A DNA stretch of 64,000 nt from Cyprinodon diabolis (Eukaryota; Chordata; Actinopteri; Cyprinodontiformes; Cyprinodontidae): positions 28,255,126 to 28,319,125 of the forward strand of contig CM060064.1 of the NCBI GenBank assembly GCA_030533445.1. The letters run 5' to 3'. The notes beneath the pieces were generated by a model. That model was given only the letters and a program-made list of their open reading frames with translations. It did not search any database and had not been told where the DNA came from. A program made the position numbers and the translations under genes. This document shows positions 35,616-59,401 of the stretch, one piece after another; position 1 is the first letter of the stretch; the number at the start of each line of letters is the position of its first letter.

Positions 35616-36371
35616 GTGAGAAACTACAACTGTTTGACTGTAATGAAGTTTTAAGCTCAAGTTTTAGTTTTAAAGGCATATTTATAACTCCCAAATGTAA
35701 AGCATGGGGCAACACAAACTGCCCGATGAAGTGGAAGAAAAAACTATTTGATTTCTCTTTTCTTTTTTTTTTATATGCTGTTAAAAAAGTCTGAGAAGTT
35801 TAGCATATATCTATATTTAACCACCTTTCCTCAGCTACCCTTCAATTAAATCTGGTGCAACCACTTAACTTTTTGCAGACGTTGAGTATGGTCCTCAGGC
35901 CAGATGAGGGAATACTCAGGATTAGATATGAGTTATAACTAGGTGCATCTAGTTAAGTAACTATTTTTTTTAAATTGCCATGGTCCAGATCTGGACTCTG
36001 GGCGTTGAGTTTGAAACATATTTGCTAATTGTTAGGGATATGTTTTTACTTTTATTCTCTTATTTAAGCTGCAAATCCGTGAAAATAATTTAATATCATT
36101 CAATGTTTTTTATTCTTTATCAAATTCCAACTAGACTCATTGGCAGTATTTTTTTCTAGGCTTTCTACATCACAGCTTTACCATATGAGTAAGTTGAAAG
36201 GAAAAAAAATTAAAATGTGTAAAATTTTGAACCTCTAAGACAGTACTTTGTAGAACCACTGCCTACTTCATCAAAATGATTTTTTCTGTCTTTGATTTTT
36301 CACTTTTTCTTATTTATTCATTAGTGTTTTTTTTTATGAGGACCTGTTGTGTTTTTGTTATATTTGTAACT
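35616..36371 (+). other. Sequence after RAB13 exon 5, with block B
   Basis: Begins with a good splice donor but no downstream RAB13 exon was recognised. 35696-36310 is block B of the duplication described at 32718-33660. Confidence 0.7.
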
Positions 36372-37510
36372 ACCGTATTTTCACGACCATAAGGCGCACC
36401 GTACTAAAAGGCGCAGTCTCAGTTATGTGTGCCATTTCTGTATTTAACACACACATAAGGTGCACCGGATTATAGGGCGCAGGTGCATGTCCTCTATACG
36501 TTTAAATACCTCTACTGCGTATTTAAAAATAGAGCGGGAGCAAAACTGAGTATGTTTGTGCTTTATTCATGTATTTATTACAAAGTATTAATCAAACCTG
36601 GGAGCTGGCCGTCAGACAGACACATCGCTGATGAGACAGAGCGCTGTGATCACTCCTCTGAAACAGTTTATTGACACATAAATTAACTTAAAATGCAGAA
36701 ATCTGCCGGCAGAATATGTTCGCTTTTATTATCCTGGTGCCTGCAGTTTAGATTGTACCAGTTAGTTCTGACGCGCGGCTGAAGCAGCTTTGCCGCTCTA
36801 GCTGTGCAGTGCAAAAGTGTGTCTGACGCGCGTTGGGCGGAGCTATCCTATCCTTTCTTTGCCTTGCAGCTATCTTTGCTGTGATTAGTGGGAATAAAGT
36901 AGTTTTAATATGTTTTTAAGTTGGAAAATCCACCTGAAAACTTAATTCAACAGCAGCCTCTGGCCGGGTCGCCTCCTCGCGGTTCAACGCGGCAGCTGTT
37001 AGGTGTTTTTCATCAAAATAATCCAAACTGCAGGCACCAGGCTAATAAAAGCGAACATATTCTGTCGGCAGGTTTCAGTATTTTAAGTTAATTTAGGCAT
37101 TAAACTGTTTCAGAGGATCGATCACAGCGCTCTGTATCATCAGCGATGTGTCTGTCTCGCTGTCAGCTCCCAGATCAGCTTCTCTAATTGGTTGATGCGG
37201 TGCGTCGAGCAGCAAAACTTCAATTTTTCCATCTCGAACAGCAGCGCGTTTGCGGTGCGTCCTGCGCGTCAGATGCTTAAACGCTCCCGACACGCAGCTT
37301 CAGCTGCTCAGACGCGCTGCGCCTGCTGCTCAAAACGCGCTGCGGGACCTTTTGCTGCGCCTTCACACGCGTCAACCATTGACTTTGCATGTAAACTCGC
37401 TGCTTCTGCTGCGCCTGCTGCGTCCACTGTGAAAGCTGCATTACTTTGATCCGCAGGAAGAGAGGTGAAGATCACCAGCAGTACGGAGAAACAGCGCTCA
37501 AAGTGTGCCA
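36372..37510. mobile_element. Foldback-type element
   Basis: Starts 'taccgtattttcacgaccat' with repeats of 'aaggcgcacc', a head known from repeats in many animal genomes. Two inverted arms of about 150 bp lie at 36600-36749 and 37025-37172, sharing 'gcgaacatattctg' and 'gcctgcagttt'. A GC-rich stretch with repeated 'gcgctgcgcctgctg' fills 37190-37450. The right end is not resolved and no transposase is seen. Confidence 0.6.
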
Positions 37511-40500
37511 TTCTCTAGAAGGGATATCCGCAATATACCACAGACATTTAAAAGTGCGTTTGTTTTTTATCATGTAAAGATACTACAGCTCTCTGTCACC
37601 ATCTGCTGGCTAAAAAGATATAATGCATAGAGTATGATTTTTATACCTAAACTGTATTCTGTATTTCTGTTGAAATCTTTTAGTTTACATGAATTAAAGC
37701 ATGCCCAAATTAATGTATTACTCTGACAATGTATCTGGGTTGTTTTTTTTTTGGTGTTTTTGTATTTTTTTTATTTGTGATGACACAAAATTGTCCTGAA
37801 AGTGTCCAAAAGCCTGAACCCATGTTTCATGTCTCTTGTTTCCATGCAAAATCCTTATAGATCCATAAAATATAAAGGACTCTTTTTTTTTTCTTTTTTT
37901 TTTTGTCATTTTACGTAAAAGTCCAAGTGACAAACTCCTATCATGCCTATTTAGGGCTTTTAAATAATAAGAGCAAATTATTAGAACATAAATCTCATTA
38001 GTAGTTATTGTTCTGCTCAGAGTTTCTGTTCATATAGCATTAATACCACATATTAGTTTTTAATTTGATATATTTGTTTTCGTTTTTTTTCATTGGGTGG
38101 AATGATTATAAAAGAAACTTTTTTTTTTTATGTGATGTGTATGTGGGGGGAGGTACATTTGAATTCACATGGGATCAAATATTGACATACACCCCGACTG
38201 ATGTATAGATAACATTCATCAAGTTGCACATTCACTACGTACCTTTTAGTAGGTATTAACAAGCCTCTGTCTTGGTTCAGTTCAATTCAGTTTATTTAAT
38301 TACCGCCAATTCACAACACATAGCAATGCACTTTATAGAGACAATTTAATCAAGTCATGCAGACAAGCTGTTAAAAAGTTCATCTGAGGTCTCTTCCTGC
38401 ATATATGAACACTTGATGTGATTGAAATTGCAGCATTCATTTTAACAAGTTGATGAACTTATACTAAGCCAACTTTTATGCATAGTCTGGAAGTTGTCAA
38501 TAACATGCAAGCTGGGCCTTTTGCGTGGTAATTACAGAAGCTTAGTAATAGCTGCTTTATCCACTTCAAAACCAATTAAAATATGTATTTTGAGTATTTC
38601 CATAAACACAATTTTGTGTAAGTTTTGCTTTCCCATTATTAATCTATTCACTTTTTACCCCACAGCATGACCATGCTTGATTTTTTGTTAAAGCATTTTT
38701 AGCTCCAAACCCTGAGAATTACCTGTCTTATTTGTGGCAAGACGTCTCTGTTGCATTCTTGTTTTTGAAATCTGTAAATTTATATGCTGTATTATCATCC
38801 CAAGCTGAAGAGAACACAATAAAATGTATGGCCCCAACTCATTAAGGCTTCTATTTCTATGAGGAGTCTATAATCCCCCTAACCTGATGACTGTTTGCAA
38901 TAATTTGGCCATGCGAGTACGCAATAGAAAGATTCAACATTTCCATATTGTTTACTTCCTCAGAACTAAATGACTGCAGAATGTTCAGCACATTTAACAA
39001 TCAATGAGAGAGTGTCATTAAATGCTAACAATCTTGACAGCGTGCTGTTATGCTCAGTGCATATTTAAATCTCTCACCATATAAATATGTCCCACAAATG
39101 GAATCAAACCACAAGCTGATTGGAAAACATGCCTGTTTTAGTAGACTGATGAAGAATGTGGATAATATCGAACAGATTAAGGAGTGCAATCCGAGAAGTT
39201 TAGGAAGAGATGGGGAAAGGGTGAGTGTTAATAACTAAGAAGGAAGGAGCGGAGCATTCATGCCTCCCACAGTGGATTGATGTTAAATGGGTCTGCCTTT
39301 TATCTGAAGTGCCTGAATGCTACCGCACATTAGCAACATTACTGTCTTCCTGTTTAGGCAAGTTTTAAAAAGCTGAAAATCACTCCTCTCTGCAGGTGCT
39401 AATTATGGCAGCTTGTGATTTTTTTCCTTTTTTTTTCTTTTTTTTTGTTGTTGTTTTGCCTACAGACCAGAGTTCATTTTTGGATTATTTGTTAAGCCAG
39501 AATTGGTCTATTGTAAGTACTGTAAAAACCTGATTTTCCATAAATAGAAGTTAAATACAATTATAAGATCTTCTGATTGTAATTGTTTTCAGATGCTTTT
39601 GTGTTTTCTACTACTTCCTTGAATAGATTGTGCAAAATTTTGTTTTAATACACTTCTAAATAGGATTGAAAGGCCCAGCTTTCTTACTTTTCATGCAAAG
39701 TGGATGTAATTCATTGAATTACAGTGCCATGAAGCATTTATAACCCTTAAGTTTTCTCAGAATATCACTTTTTAAAAATAAAACTGAAAAAAATACTCAA
39801 TAATGCAAGTTTTAATAATACATGTTTAATAAACATTTTTAATAAAAGTTTGTATATGGAAACTTAACTTGGATAAAGCAAACTGATTTTTAACTCGTTG
39901 GGATCTAAGTCCAAATCTAGATTTGAGCCATGCAGTCTTTCTATTTCTGTTTCACACTGAATGTCTCGCTTTTTTTCACTATCACATAAAATTCCGATAA
40001 AACACATTCATGATTGCGACTGTAACAAGAACATATAGGTTAAGTTGAATAGCTAATTTAGTTGAATTAAAATATGTTATTAAAATTCAATAAAACCTGT
40101 GTATTTTCAGCATTAAAAGCAACCTTTTAAGTATTAATCTGACCAATAAACAAGCAGTAGTCCAAATTCATGTGTTATTTGGGAAGCAAAAGCATATAAA
40201 CCTGTTCAATATTATCAGACAGGATTATAGTGAAATCACTACTTTATTTTAAGTTGTCTCAACATATCTTCTTATTAATATAAATGTATTTTAACCGGCT
40301 TATGTTCAGCAGGAAAACGCAGTTATCTGAGTTACATAAAGCATACAACAACATATCACTTCTTAGAGTTTGCAAAGCTGATAAAGGAAAATATGTTCAC
40401 CATAAATAATAAGATGGCGATGCACTGTATTTGGCTGGATCAATAACATCAAACACTTATAGTTTTTATTGAGAAATGATAGCAATATTTATTTGGTGTT
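37511..40500. other. Interval between RAB13 and ENTREP3, no gene seen
   Basis: Searched by eye for RAB13 exons 6-8 (ETSAK, LARDILL, C-terminal CAAX) and found none. Contains a LINE tail fragment in reverse at 38280-38345 and several T-runs. The open frame at 39050-39238 has no recognisable relatives. Confidence 0.5.
38280..38345 (-). repeat. LINE 3' tail fragment, minus strand
   Basis: Complement of 'gaattgaactgaac' and 'caattcacaacaca', matching the tail at 26500-26545 and 52430-52467. Confidence 0.5.
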
Positions 40501-40559
40501 TTCTGAAAATATGAGCAAACAGTTGAGGTGAGCCGCAAACAGGATTAATAGGCCGTTCT

Positions 40560-41440
40560 TCTACGTGAAGCTGCTGCAGAAGGACTTGGAGCCTGTCGCC
40601 ATGGCAGCCGCCCCTCCTCCGCAGCATCAGCACCACCTTTATGACTGCGCGCTTACGAGCTGCCGCATCTCCGGAGCTGACCGCACGTTTTGCGTGCCGT
40701 GTCATCACCACGCATGCGGAGCAGCTTTAAGGTTTGCAAATGCAATTATTTCCCTGAAGTGTTGACAGAGGGATGTGTCGAGAGAATGAGCTGAAGAAGG
40801 ATTGATGAAGATGAACAAGGATATAATGTGATATTTGTGCATAGGTTATAGTGATGTCGATGTGAGGCTTGGTGGGAGGGAGAAAGGTAAACGCACACAC
40901 ACGCACACGCACACCAAAAACACGGACTGTACGGGATACCCGCGTGACTGCGGGGAGGGTAAAAAGCGGAGGAGAAGGAATGGACCGTCGTAAAAGCTCA
41001 GAGATGAAGTTATAAATTAATATTTTTTTCTATCCAAGGGAAGATCATCCGATTCAACCTGGCATTTTAATTTTATTTTATTTTTTGCAGTTAGAAAATC
41101 TGTAACTGGATAATAGTGTTGATCTCGAAGGCGCAATATTTTGACCGCTTTCCGGACGGACCGATGTCATCCTCTGTTCATTTTGGTATCCATTTCCTCT
41201 GATAGGATGAGCTGCTCTCAGATCGCCAAATAGGTCCTGATGAGCGGGAGCGAGATGCTGCAGGGAGAGCAAATCAGCGAGCGATCATTGGCCGCTTCCT
41301 TTGGGACGGTGAAAGAACCCGCGGCCTGCTAGGGGCTCCGGTTATACCGCAATGCCACATGGGCCGAGAGGAGGGAGAGGTAGAGGAGAGCAGGAGGGGA
41401 GGAGGGAGGAAGTTAAAAGCAAATGATTAAAAAAGGGAAT
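40560..41440 (+). promoter_or_regulatory. ENTREP3 promoter / 5' UTR region (GC-rich)
   Basis: GC- and CpG-richer than its surroundings (40590-40720, 40920-40990, 41230-41400), about 0.4-1.2 kb upstream of the first coding ATG. Likely holds a CpG-type promoter and 5' untranslated exon. The exact transcription start and any non-coding exon cannot be fixed from sequence alone. Confidence 0.45.
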
Positions 41441-41809
41441 ATTTAAAACAGGCTCTTTGGTGCACTTAAGGTTTACTTTGACTGGACAATCAAATCTGTT
41501 CTCAATGTGCTGTATGAGTTAAAGAGGACTGCATCAGTCTTAGCAGCAGGGTTATAACATCAGCTGAAGTGAGTTGTAAGGGGGGTGCTTGATTCTCAGC
41601 TTTCTGCTGACCAAGTTCTTGGACTAACTGACCAGACTGGATTTGCAACTCAAAACGGTTTAAAGAATGAATTGACACACAGTTATGCCAGCATTCACCT
41701 CTGCTCCTTCCATGCTCTGCTTTTCTGTGGTTTAACCCAGACCAGTTGTGCACAGTAAACATCTCCCAGCCTCTTCATACACACACACATCCATAAAGAC
41801 CAGCAAAGC

Positions 41810-53284
<11,475 letters not shown>

Positions 53285-53660
53285 CAAGTAAAGAAGGACC
53301 AAAGAGGATGACAACACGCTAAGATCTTGCATAAGTGAAAACATTCAGAGTTTATTTTTCAAACCTCCCCTCATTTTTCTCTTCCTCACCTACCCTTCAG
53401 GGTTTACTTCAGTAGTACTACAAATTGACTTTACATGAGCTGCAGCTTACTTAACCAAGAAGGACAAAAATGATCAAAAGAGAAGGACCACTATCGATTC
53501 AATAAGCCTCTTGCAAAATAGTGGGTTGCAATTTATTTCTCATCTTTTGTTTTAAATTTGATGTTATATCCCTACATCACTAAGGTGGAAAGACTGAGGA
53601 AATCCCTGTTTTGTCTTCCATATTTATTAACAGAAAGGCCACCAGAAGCAAGTCAGCATA
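53285..53660 (+). other. ENTREP3 3' UTR (start)
   Basis: Non-coding sequence following the stop codon. I could not choose a polyadenylation site with confidence. Confidence 0.4.
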
Positions 53661-54485
53661 ACACAGTGTCTTGCAAAGGTATTCATACCCCGGGATAACT
53701 CAAGTGACTTTTTCCCTTAGATTTACATTTAAAGTATGTTGTTTATTAATAATCAGAGGCCCGAAAGCAGCACTTTGTTGGAACCCACTTTACTCTGCTT
53801 GCAGCCCTCTGTAGATTTTTTGGAAAGCATTCCAATCTGAGTCAGAATGGATGGGAACAAACTGTAAAAAGCAACTTTTAAGTCATTCAACAGATTCTCA
53901 TTTGGGTTTCAGGCTGGCCTTTGACTGGGCTATTCTAACACAAGCATAGTCTTCAATCCAAACAAATTATATCTGGCCTTATATTAACTTTTTTTCCCAG
54001 CTTTTATTGTCATTACACTGTCAAAAGTAAAGAGCAACGAAATGAACTCTCTACATTTAACCCATCCCTATGGTGAGCAGTGGTCTGCCATTGTGCGGCA
54101 CCCGGGGAGCAGTGTGGGGTTAGGGGTCTTTGCTCAGGGACCCAGAGTTGTAGTCTGTGGGAGTGGGGCTTGAACTCAGAACGTCTGGATTCCAAGCGCA
54201 ATGCCCTAACCAGGAGGCCGCTACTAAGCTTTATATTTAGATCACTTTCCTGCTGAAGCTTCATATTATTATATTATTCACCCTCTTATTAAGTTGGATC
54301 ATTTTTCCTCACCCTAATCCATTTCCAACAGTATATTTTTTGCTCATTCTTCCAGGTACAAATTTTAACTTTCCTTACTTAGAGTTGATCTGGCAATTCA
54401 AATACCATTAAGATATATTAAAGTTCAACGCCAGAACAGGTGAAAGATTTGATGGGGTATTAATACTTTTGTAAACCTCTATATA
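53660..54485. mobile_element. Non-autonomous Tc1-like element with a SINE inside
   Basis: The left end 'cagtgtcttgcaaaggtatt' and right end 'ggtattaatacttttgtaaa' are diverged inverted ends of the Tc1 type. No transposase is present. A minus-strand SINE (53990-54230) interrupts it. Confidence 0.6.
53990..54230 (-). repeat. tRNA-derived SINE, minus strand
   Basis: The complement has an A-box-like region ending GGTTAGGGC, then AGTTCAAGCCCC (B-box) and the shared body. Third copy of the family at 25736 and 32785. Confidence 0.75.
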
Positions 54486-56059
54486 ATTACTGCGACACCA
54501 AGTCTGATGACTAAACTGTAAGATATATCAATGAAGTTGCACCTGAGGACAAAAAACTTTCATAAAAGATCCTCAATCAGCATTTATTTTTCACCAACCT
54601 GGAGGCGTTAATAAAGGCCATAATAAAGCAGCCAGCATTCCTTATGGTGACGCTGACTCACCATAGACACGACTCCAGTCGTTGACATGTATCCCCTGCG
54701 TGTGATGACTGCACACACAACTGTGCATGTTTTTTGCTACAGCTGTGATACAGTGGGAACCTTGTGCATTTGATTCTGCCTGTCCGTGTAACTAAGTAAC
54801 AAGTGCTCTGAATGTCTTTATCTGCATGTTTGCTTCTTTATTCAGTTTCCCCTGCTGCACAAGGGACCTGTTATGCAGCTACCTGAAATGCTACTTGAGG
54901 TTAGGGACAATGTATCCTGTCAGGTGGCTCCACACTCACCTCTGGGTCTTACTTTTTGAAAGAACATAAAAGACCTTGAATGGAAAAGTCGGAACCTTGT
55001 AATATAAGACGTGTGTACTTGTTTGAGACGCTCTAAATTTATCATTTGGTTCAGGATGCACACCTTGTGTTGGCACATTCAGTTGTACAGTGGTTGTTTG
55101 AAGATGATTTAATGAAGAAAAAAAAAATTAGAAGGTCATTAAGACATTTAAGTCAGACTGGATTTTGAAGGGAGCTTTTCTCTTGATTCACAATAAGATC
55201 ACTAAAGGCACATTTTGTAAAAAGACAAGTATGTACATGCTTGTTAACATTTACACTCATGCATCTACAATAGTAAACACAAAAACACATTGAGAAAGGC
55301 ACGGAGATTTGCTTCTTGCATTTACTTTTCTATTTTAATCTACATCATTTTAGGCCCCCTTTTACAAAGTGCTTCATCCTGAATGATAAATGTACATTAA
55401 ATAGGACTCCAATATGAAAATTTAAACAGTGTTGATAGTTAAACTTTCAATGCAAGTTATGTATTTAATATATGAAATAAATAATAAAACAAAACAAAAA
55501 ATGAGTCACTGATGTTGAAATATTATGAAAGACAAAAGTTGTGACTAAGTAATTGTGGAGTGCATTTAAATATATAATTTTGGTCTAGTTGGACATTACT
55601 AGTGGGGAAAAAAAATGTATTTGCATCCCCTGTAGAGTGCAAATGACAATCTGAATGAATGTTTCCACAAAAAAAAAACTATGATCAAAAGAAGTTATCA
55701 AAGGGCTAACCTATAATTAATCTATGTGGTCAAAAATGAAAATTAGAAAGACAAGTTAAACATATGAAGTCATCTTATGCCATGCTCCCACGAGCCTTTG
55801 TCAGCTGTAGCTTCGCACCACCCTGGGTCTGTTTTAAAGGCAGATTAGAGCTAATTTTTCATCATAGCTGCTCTTATGTATTGATAGAAATTTTTTCTTT
55901 TGTATTCATTGTAAATCAGTATGTCTCAAACCAGGTGTAAAATCTGCTGAGAGTATTGTCTACCTCTGTAGTTGCTAAGCCAATGTTTAGCCCTTCTAAG
56001 ATGGTCACTAGGCTCGCACTCAGATGTGAGTCCACTGCAATGTTATCAACGTATGGTTT
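54486..56059. other. Non-coding DNA, no gene seen
   Basis: No exon or named repeat recognised. The last 300 bases show early, weak echoes of the tandem array that follows. Confidence 0.4.
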
Positions 56060-57860
56060 AAAACATGGGGTCATTTCAGGAACTTGGAATGAAAGATTTC
56101 TTTCATAAAATAATCTTAAAGGTATTGTGGAGGATTTTTCTCGTATGACCCTGGGGCATTTTCAAAGAACTGTGGGGAGAAAGGTGAGCTTCAATGAATT
56201 TCTGAAACCATAGCTTACCACACATGTGGCTGAAAGTGTGCATGTGCAGAATAAGATAGTTAACTGGGCGAAAAACGTAGAACGGTCTTACGTAAATGTA
56301 TCAAAAGAATGATTGACAATTAGGAGGACCACTTATTTAGATGATCCACCCGGAAAAAAAAGATTGTCCTCTATACCTTTAAGTTAAAGAAATTAGGTCA
56401 TAAAGAGAAATTTGAATAAAGGTTTGACATCATTAATTTAAACCAGCATGGACATCCTAGTTCGAAAAAGGATAATCTAGGTTTAAGTATTGCATTAAAA
56501 AGTCAATGTGTCCTTAGCTCAATCCACAATTATTGAATGAATGAAAAGGAATTTATTTCAGATAATTGAAAACAATTTTGACAAAACAATAAATTAATCA
56601 ACCAAAAGAGACTGGTTAACATGCGACCAAACCAAACACCAATACCCAAACTAACTAAATTCACCTGAACATAAATAGAAACAAAACCCTCCACATATAA
56701 ACCTGACGGTATATACAGCCAGAGAACCGACATTGATTAATGTAAATTGTCTGAAAAGGGGTATGAAGTAAAACTTATTGCACTTAAATTAACTTAAGTC
56801 CAGTAATCTCTTTGTTTAAGAAGGAAAATTGGAATGAAATTTTGATGTTAGGTTAAAAATATGAGGTCCTTAAATGAAATGGGAATAAAAGAATTTAGGC
56901 TTAGAAAGTTAGGCTAAACATATGAGGTCATGAAAAGGAAATTTGAATTAAAGATTTGTCTCATAAAGGTATTGTCTGTAGACACATGAGATCATTAAAG
57001 AAATTTGGAATAAAGGTTTTATGGAATAACATAGTCTTACTTTAAACAAATGAAGGGAATTTAAAATTAAAGTTTAATCTCTTCAACTGATGTTAGGTTG
57101 TCAATATGAGGGTCATTAAAGACATTTGGATGAAATATTTAAGTCATAAAATCATCTTAGGTCACATATAAGAGGTCATAAAGGGAAATTTTGATAAAAG
57201 TTCAATATTGTTTACTGATCTTAGAAAGGGAGATCTTAGGAAATTGGAGTTAGATATTTATTTCATAACATCATCTTATGTCAAACATAGGAGGTCATTT
57301 TAGAAATTTTAAGGAAGGTTTTATGTTATAAAATAGTTTTATGATAAACAAATGCTGTCATTAAGATAAATTGGAATGACAGATATATTTCATATAATCA
57401 TCATTTTATTATCACATTAAGTCAAACCAATAAGGTCATAAAGGGTCCCTTAAATGAAGGTTTGATGTAATAAAGTCAAAGCAGCACGGACAACCTAGTT
57501 CAGAAAGGCCAATCTGAGTTGAAATATCAAAAAGCTAATGTGTTAATAACTGGAGCCACAATTAATAAATAGTTCACTAAGGGAAATTGGAATGAAAGTT
57601 TGATTTCATCCACCAATGCTAGATTCAAAATATGGGGTCCTTAAAAGAAATTAAAATGAAAGATTTATGTAAAAAAAAAAGTTATTACTGGCGAAACAAT
57701 TGAGGCCATCAAAGGAATTGGAAAGGAAGATTTATGTCATAAAGTCATCTGAGGCTAAACGTATGAGGTCATCAAAGGTAATTGTAATGAAAGATTTGTG
57801 TCAAAAGTTATTTTCGGATAAAGACTGTCATTACAGGAAATTGGAATGAACTTTTGATGT
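56060..57860 (+). repeat. Degenerate tandem array, unit about 62 bp
   Basis: A unit of the form 'atgaggtcattaaaggaaat' then 'tggaatgaaagatttatg' then 'tcataaaatcatcttaggc' recurs. Matching points fall near 56863, 56924, 56988, 57051, 57108, 57172 and 57290, then again near 57634, 57702, 57765 and 57824. Spacing is about 57-68 bp. A longer variant with 'cacggacaacctagttcaga' appears twice (about 56446 and 57486). It has no coding potential. Confidence 0.85.
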
Positions 57861-58701
57861 AAACATGTTTGATCTTAACCATGCTCACTGTAGTAGATGG
57901 TGCAGTTTTGATGCTGCTCTCCTCTCTAAAGCCCCATTTACACTACCCTCTGAAAACCGATCCGTGCCGAGCTCGATTCCTTACGATCATTTACACACCA
58001 CGCTAGCATGGTCCCTCGCCTCCTGGTCACGATCTACTGCACTACTGCGCTCTATAGGTGAACAAGCAAACCAACATGGTGGCGCCCATAATCTTCAGGC
58101 GAAGAAGGCAGCCTTTGGTGAATTTACTTGACAGAGTCGGCTTTTGGTAATTGGATGACAAACCGTTTGTCATAACGTCTCGTTACTATGCAGTTTTTTA
58201 GCTCTTCTGTAGGTAGGATATCCAGAATGTATGAGGACATGCAATGCTATTTATTTTAATTTTCTTTTAAATAAATACTGGACTTTTCAGAATGTTTTTA
58301 ACCCTTGGTTACAGTAAAAAATTTAAAAAAAGCATTTTTTAAAAGTGTAGATCTCTGATTCTGTAGAAAGACGGATAGTAGGCAAGCAGTCATTTTCACA
58401 GCCTTAAAGGTAAGAAAAATCTCTTCTGAGGCTGATGCTATAAAGATTTAATTAGGGAACTACAAGGTAGAGGAAATTAAACTAATTAAAAACATTTATT
58501 ATAAATAGCAACTAACTTGGTTTTCATGATATGTTTATTTGTGTAATAACTTTTTGACTGCTTTTTGTGTAGTGGTACAGTTATAATTTGAAGATAATGT
58601 GTTGACTTTATCATGTAAAAGGTAATCAATAACTAAACTGTTCTTCTTTAAGCAGGATAGTCAAAAAAGAAAGAGAAAACACTGACATACACATCCAAGC
58701 A
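57861..58701. other. Upstream region of the zinc-finger gene
   Basis: 57865-58131 is GC-richer, with an open frame lacking family resemblance. It may be an old transposon or part of the promoter. Confidence 0.35.
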
Positions 58702-59401
58702 ATGTCTCAAGCTCCAGTAAGTCATTCTGAGTTGAAGCTTTTCTTATGAAGAACCATAATTTTGTTCAACATTAGGCATCATAAGGGGTTTACACTATAT
58801 TCAGTGGTGCCAAATAATTGATGGATTTTTCGTTTTTGTTCTCTTACAGATGGATATCAGCAATGTGGATGAACAATTTTGTGAAGGTCAGCAGCATGTG
58901 GAAAACAGAGACCTGGATCAGCTAAATATCTCTGAGAAATCAGTACATCGCTGTGACCACTGTGGAAAGGGTTTTAAGAGATCTTACTGTCTGAAAAGAC
59001 ACCTGCTTATCCACACCGGCGAAAAGCCTTTCCTCTGCCCTCTGTGTGGGAAGCAATTCAGGCAGAGTGGAAATTTGAATTGCCATTTGTCCATTCACGC
59101 CGACAAAAAGCCATTCCTCTGCCTTCACTGTGGGAAGCAATTCCGCACGAAAAGAAATTGGAATCAACATCTATACATCCACACCGGTGAAAAGCCATTC
59201 CTCTGCCTTCACTGTGGGAAGCAATTCCGCACAAAAGGAAATTTGAATAGACATCTATACATCCACACCAGCGAAAGGCCTTTCCTCTGCCTTCACTGTG
59301 GGAAAAGCTTTGGTCTGAGATCTTCTCTGAAAACCCATCTACATATCCACACCAGAGTCCCTACATGTGCAGGAGGTGTGGAAAGAGCTTCAGACCATTG
59401 A
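58702..59401 (+). CDS. Small C2H2 zinc-finger protein, two coding exons
   Basis: Probable DNA-binding nuclear protein. Exon 1 at 58702-58716 (ATG, five codons) ends at GTAAGT. Exon 2 begins at 58850 after CTCTTACAG, in phase. Alternatively translation starts at the ATG at 58850. Five intact fingers follow, linked by TGEKP or variants (ADKKP, TSERP), each with CxxC and HxxxH. In-frame reading ends with TRVPTCAGG and a stop at 59399-59401. In another frame the same DNA reads as a sixth finger (YMCRRCGKSF and onward), so a single-base change seems to have shortened the protein. No KRAB or BTB domain is seen. It resembles the large fish znf families; no orthologue can be named. Confidence 0.75.

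Noticed and set aside
37192..37449. Alanine-rich open frame in GC-rich DNA
   Set aside because: Overlapping frames on both strands and location inside the foldback element suggest base-composition effects.
39050..39238. Possible RAB13 3' exon in this 62-codon frame
   Set aside because: No ETSAK, LARD or prenylation motif, and no similarity to Rab C-termini.
56060..57860. CRISPR-like regular repeats
   Set aside because: Units are degenerate and contiguous, with no unique spacers of fixed length, in a vertebrate genome.
57865..58131. 88-codon frame in GC-richer DNA
   Set aside because: No family resemblance and no splice support; treated as promoter or old repeat.
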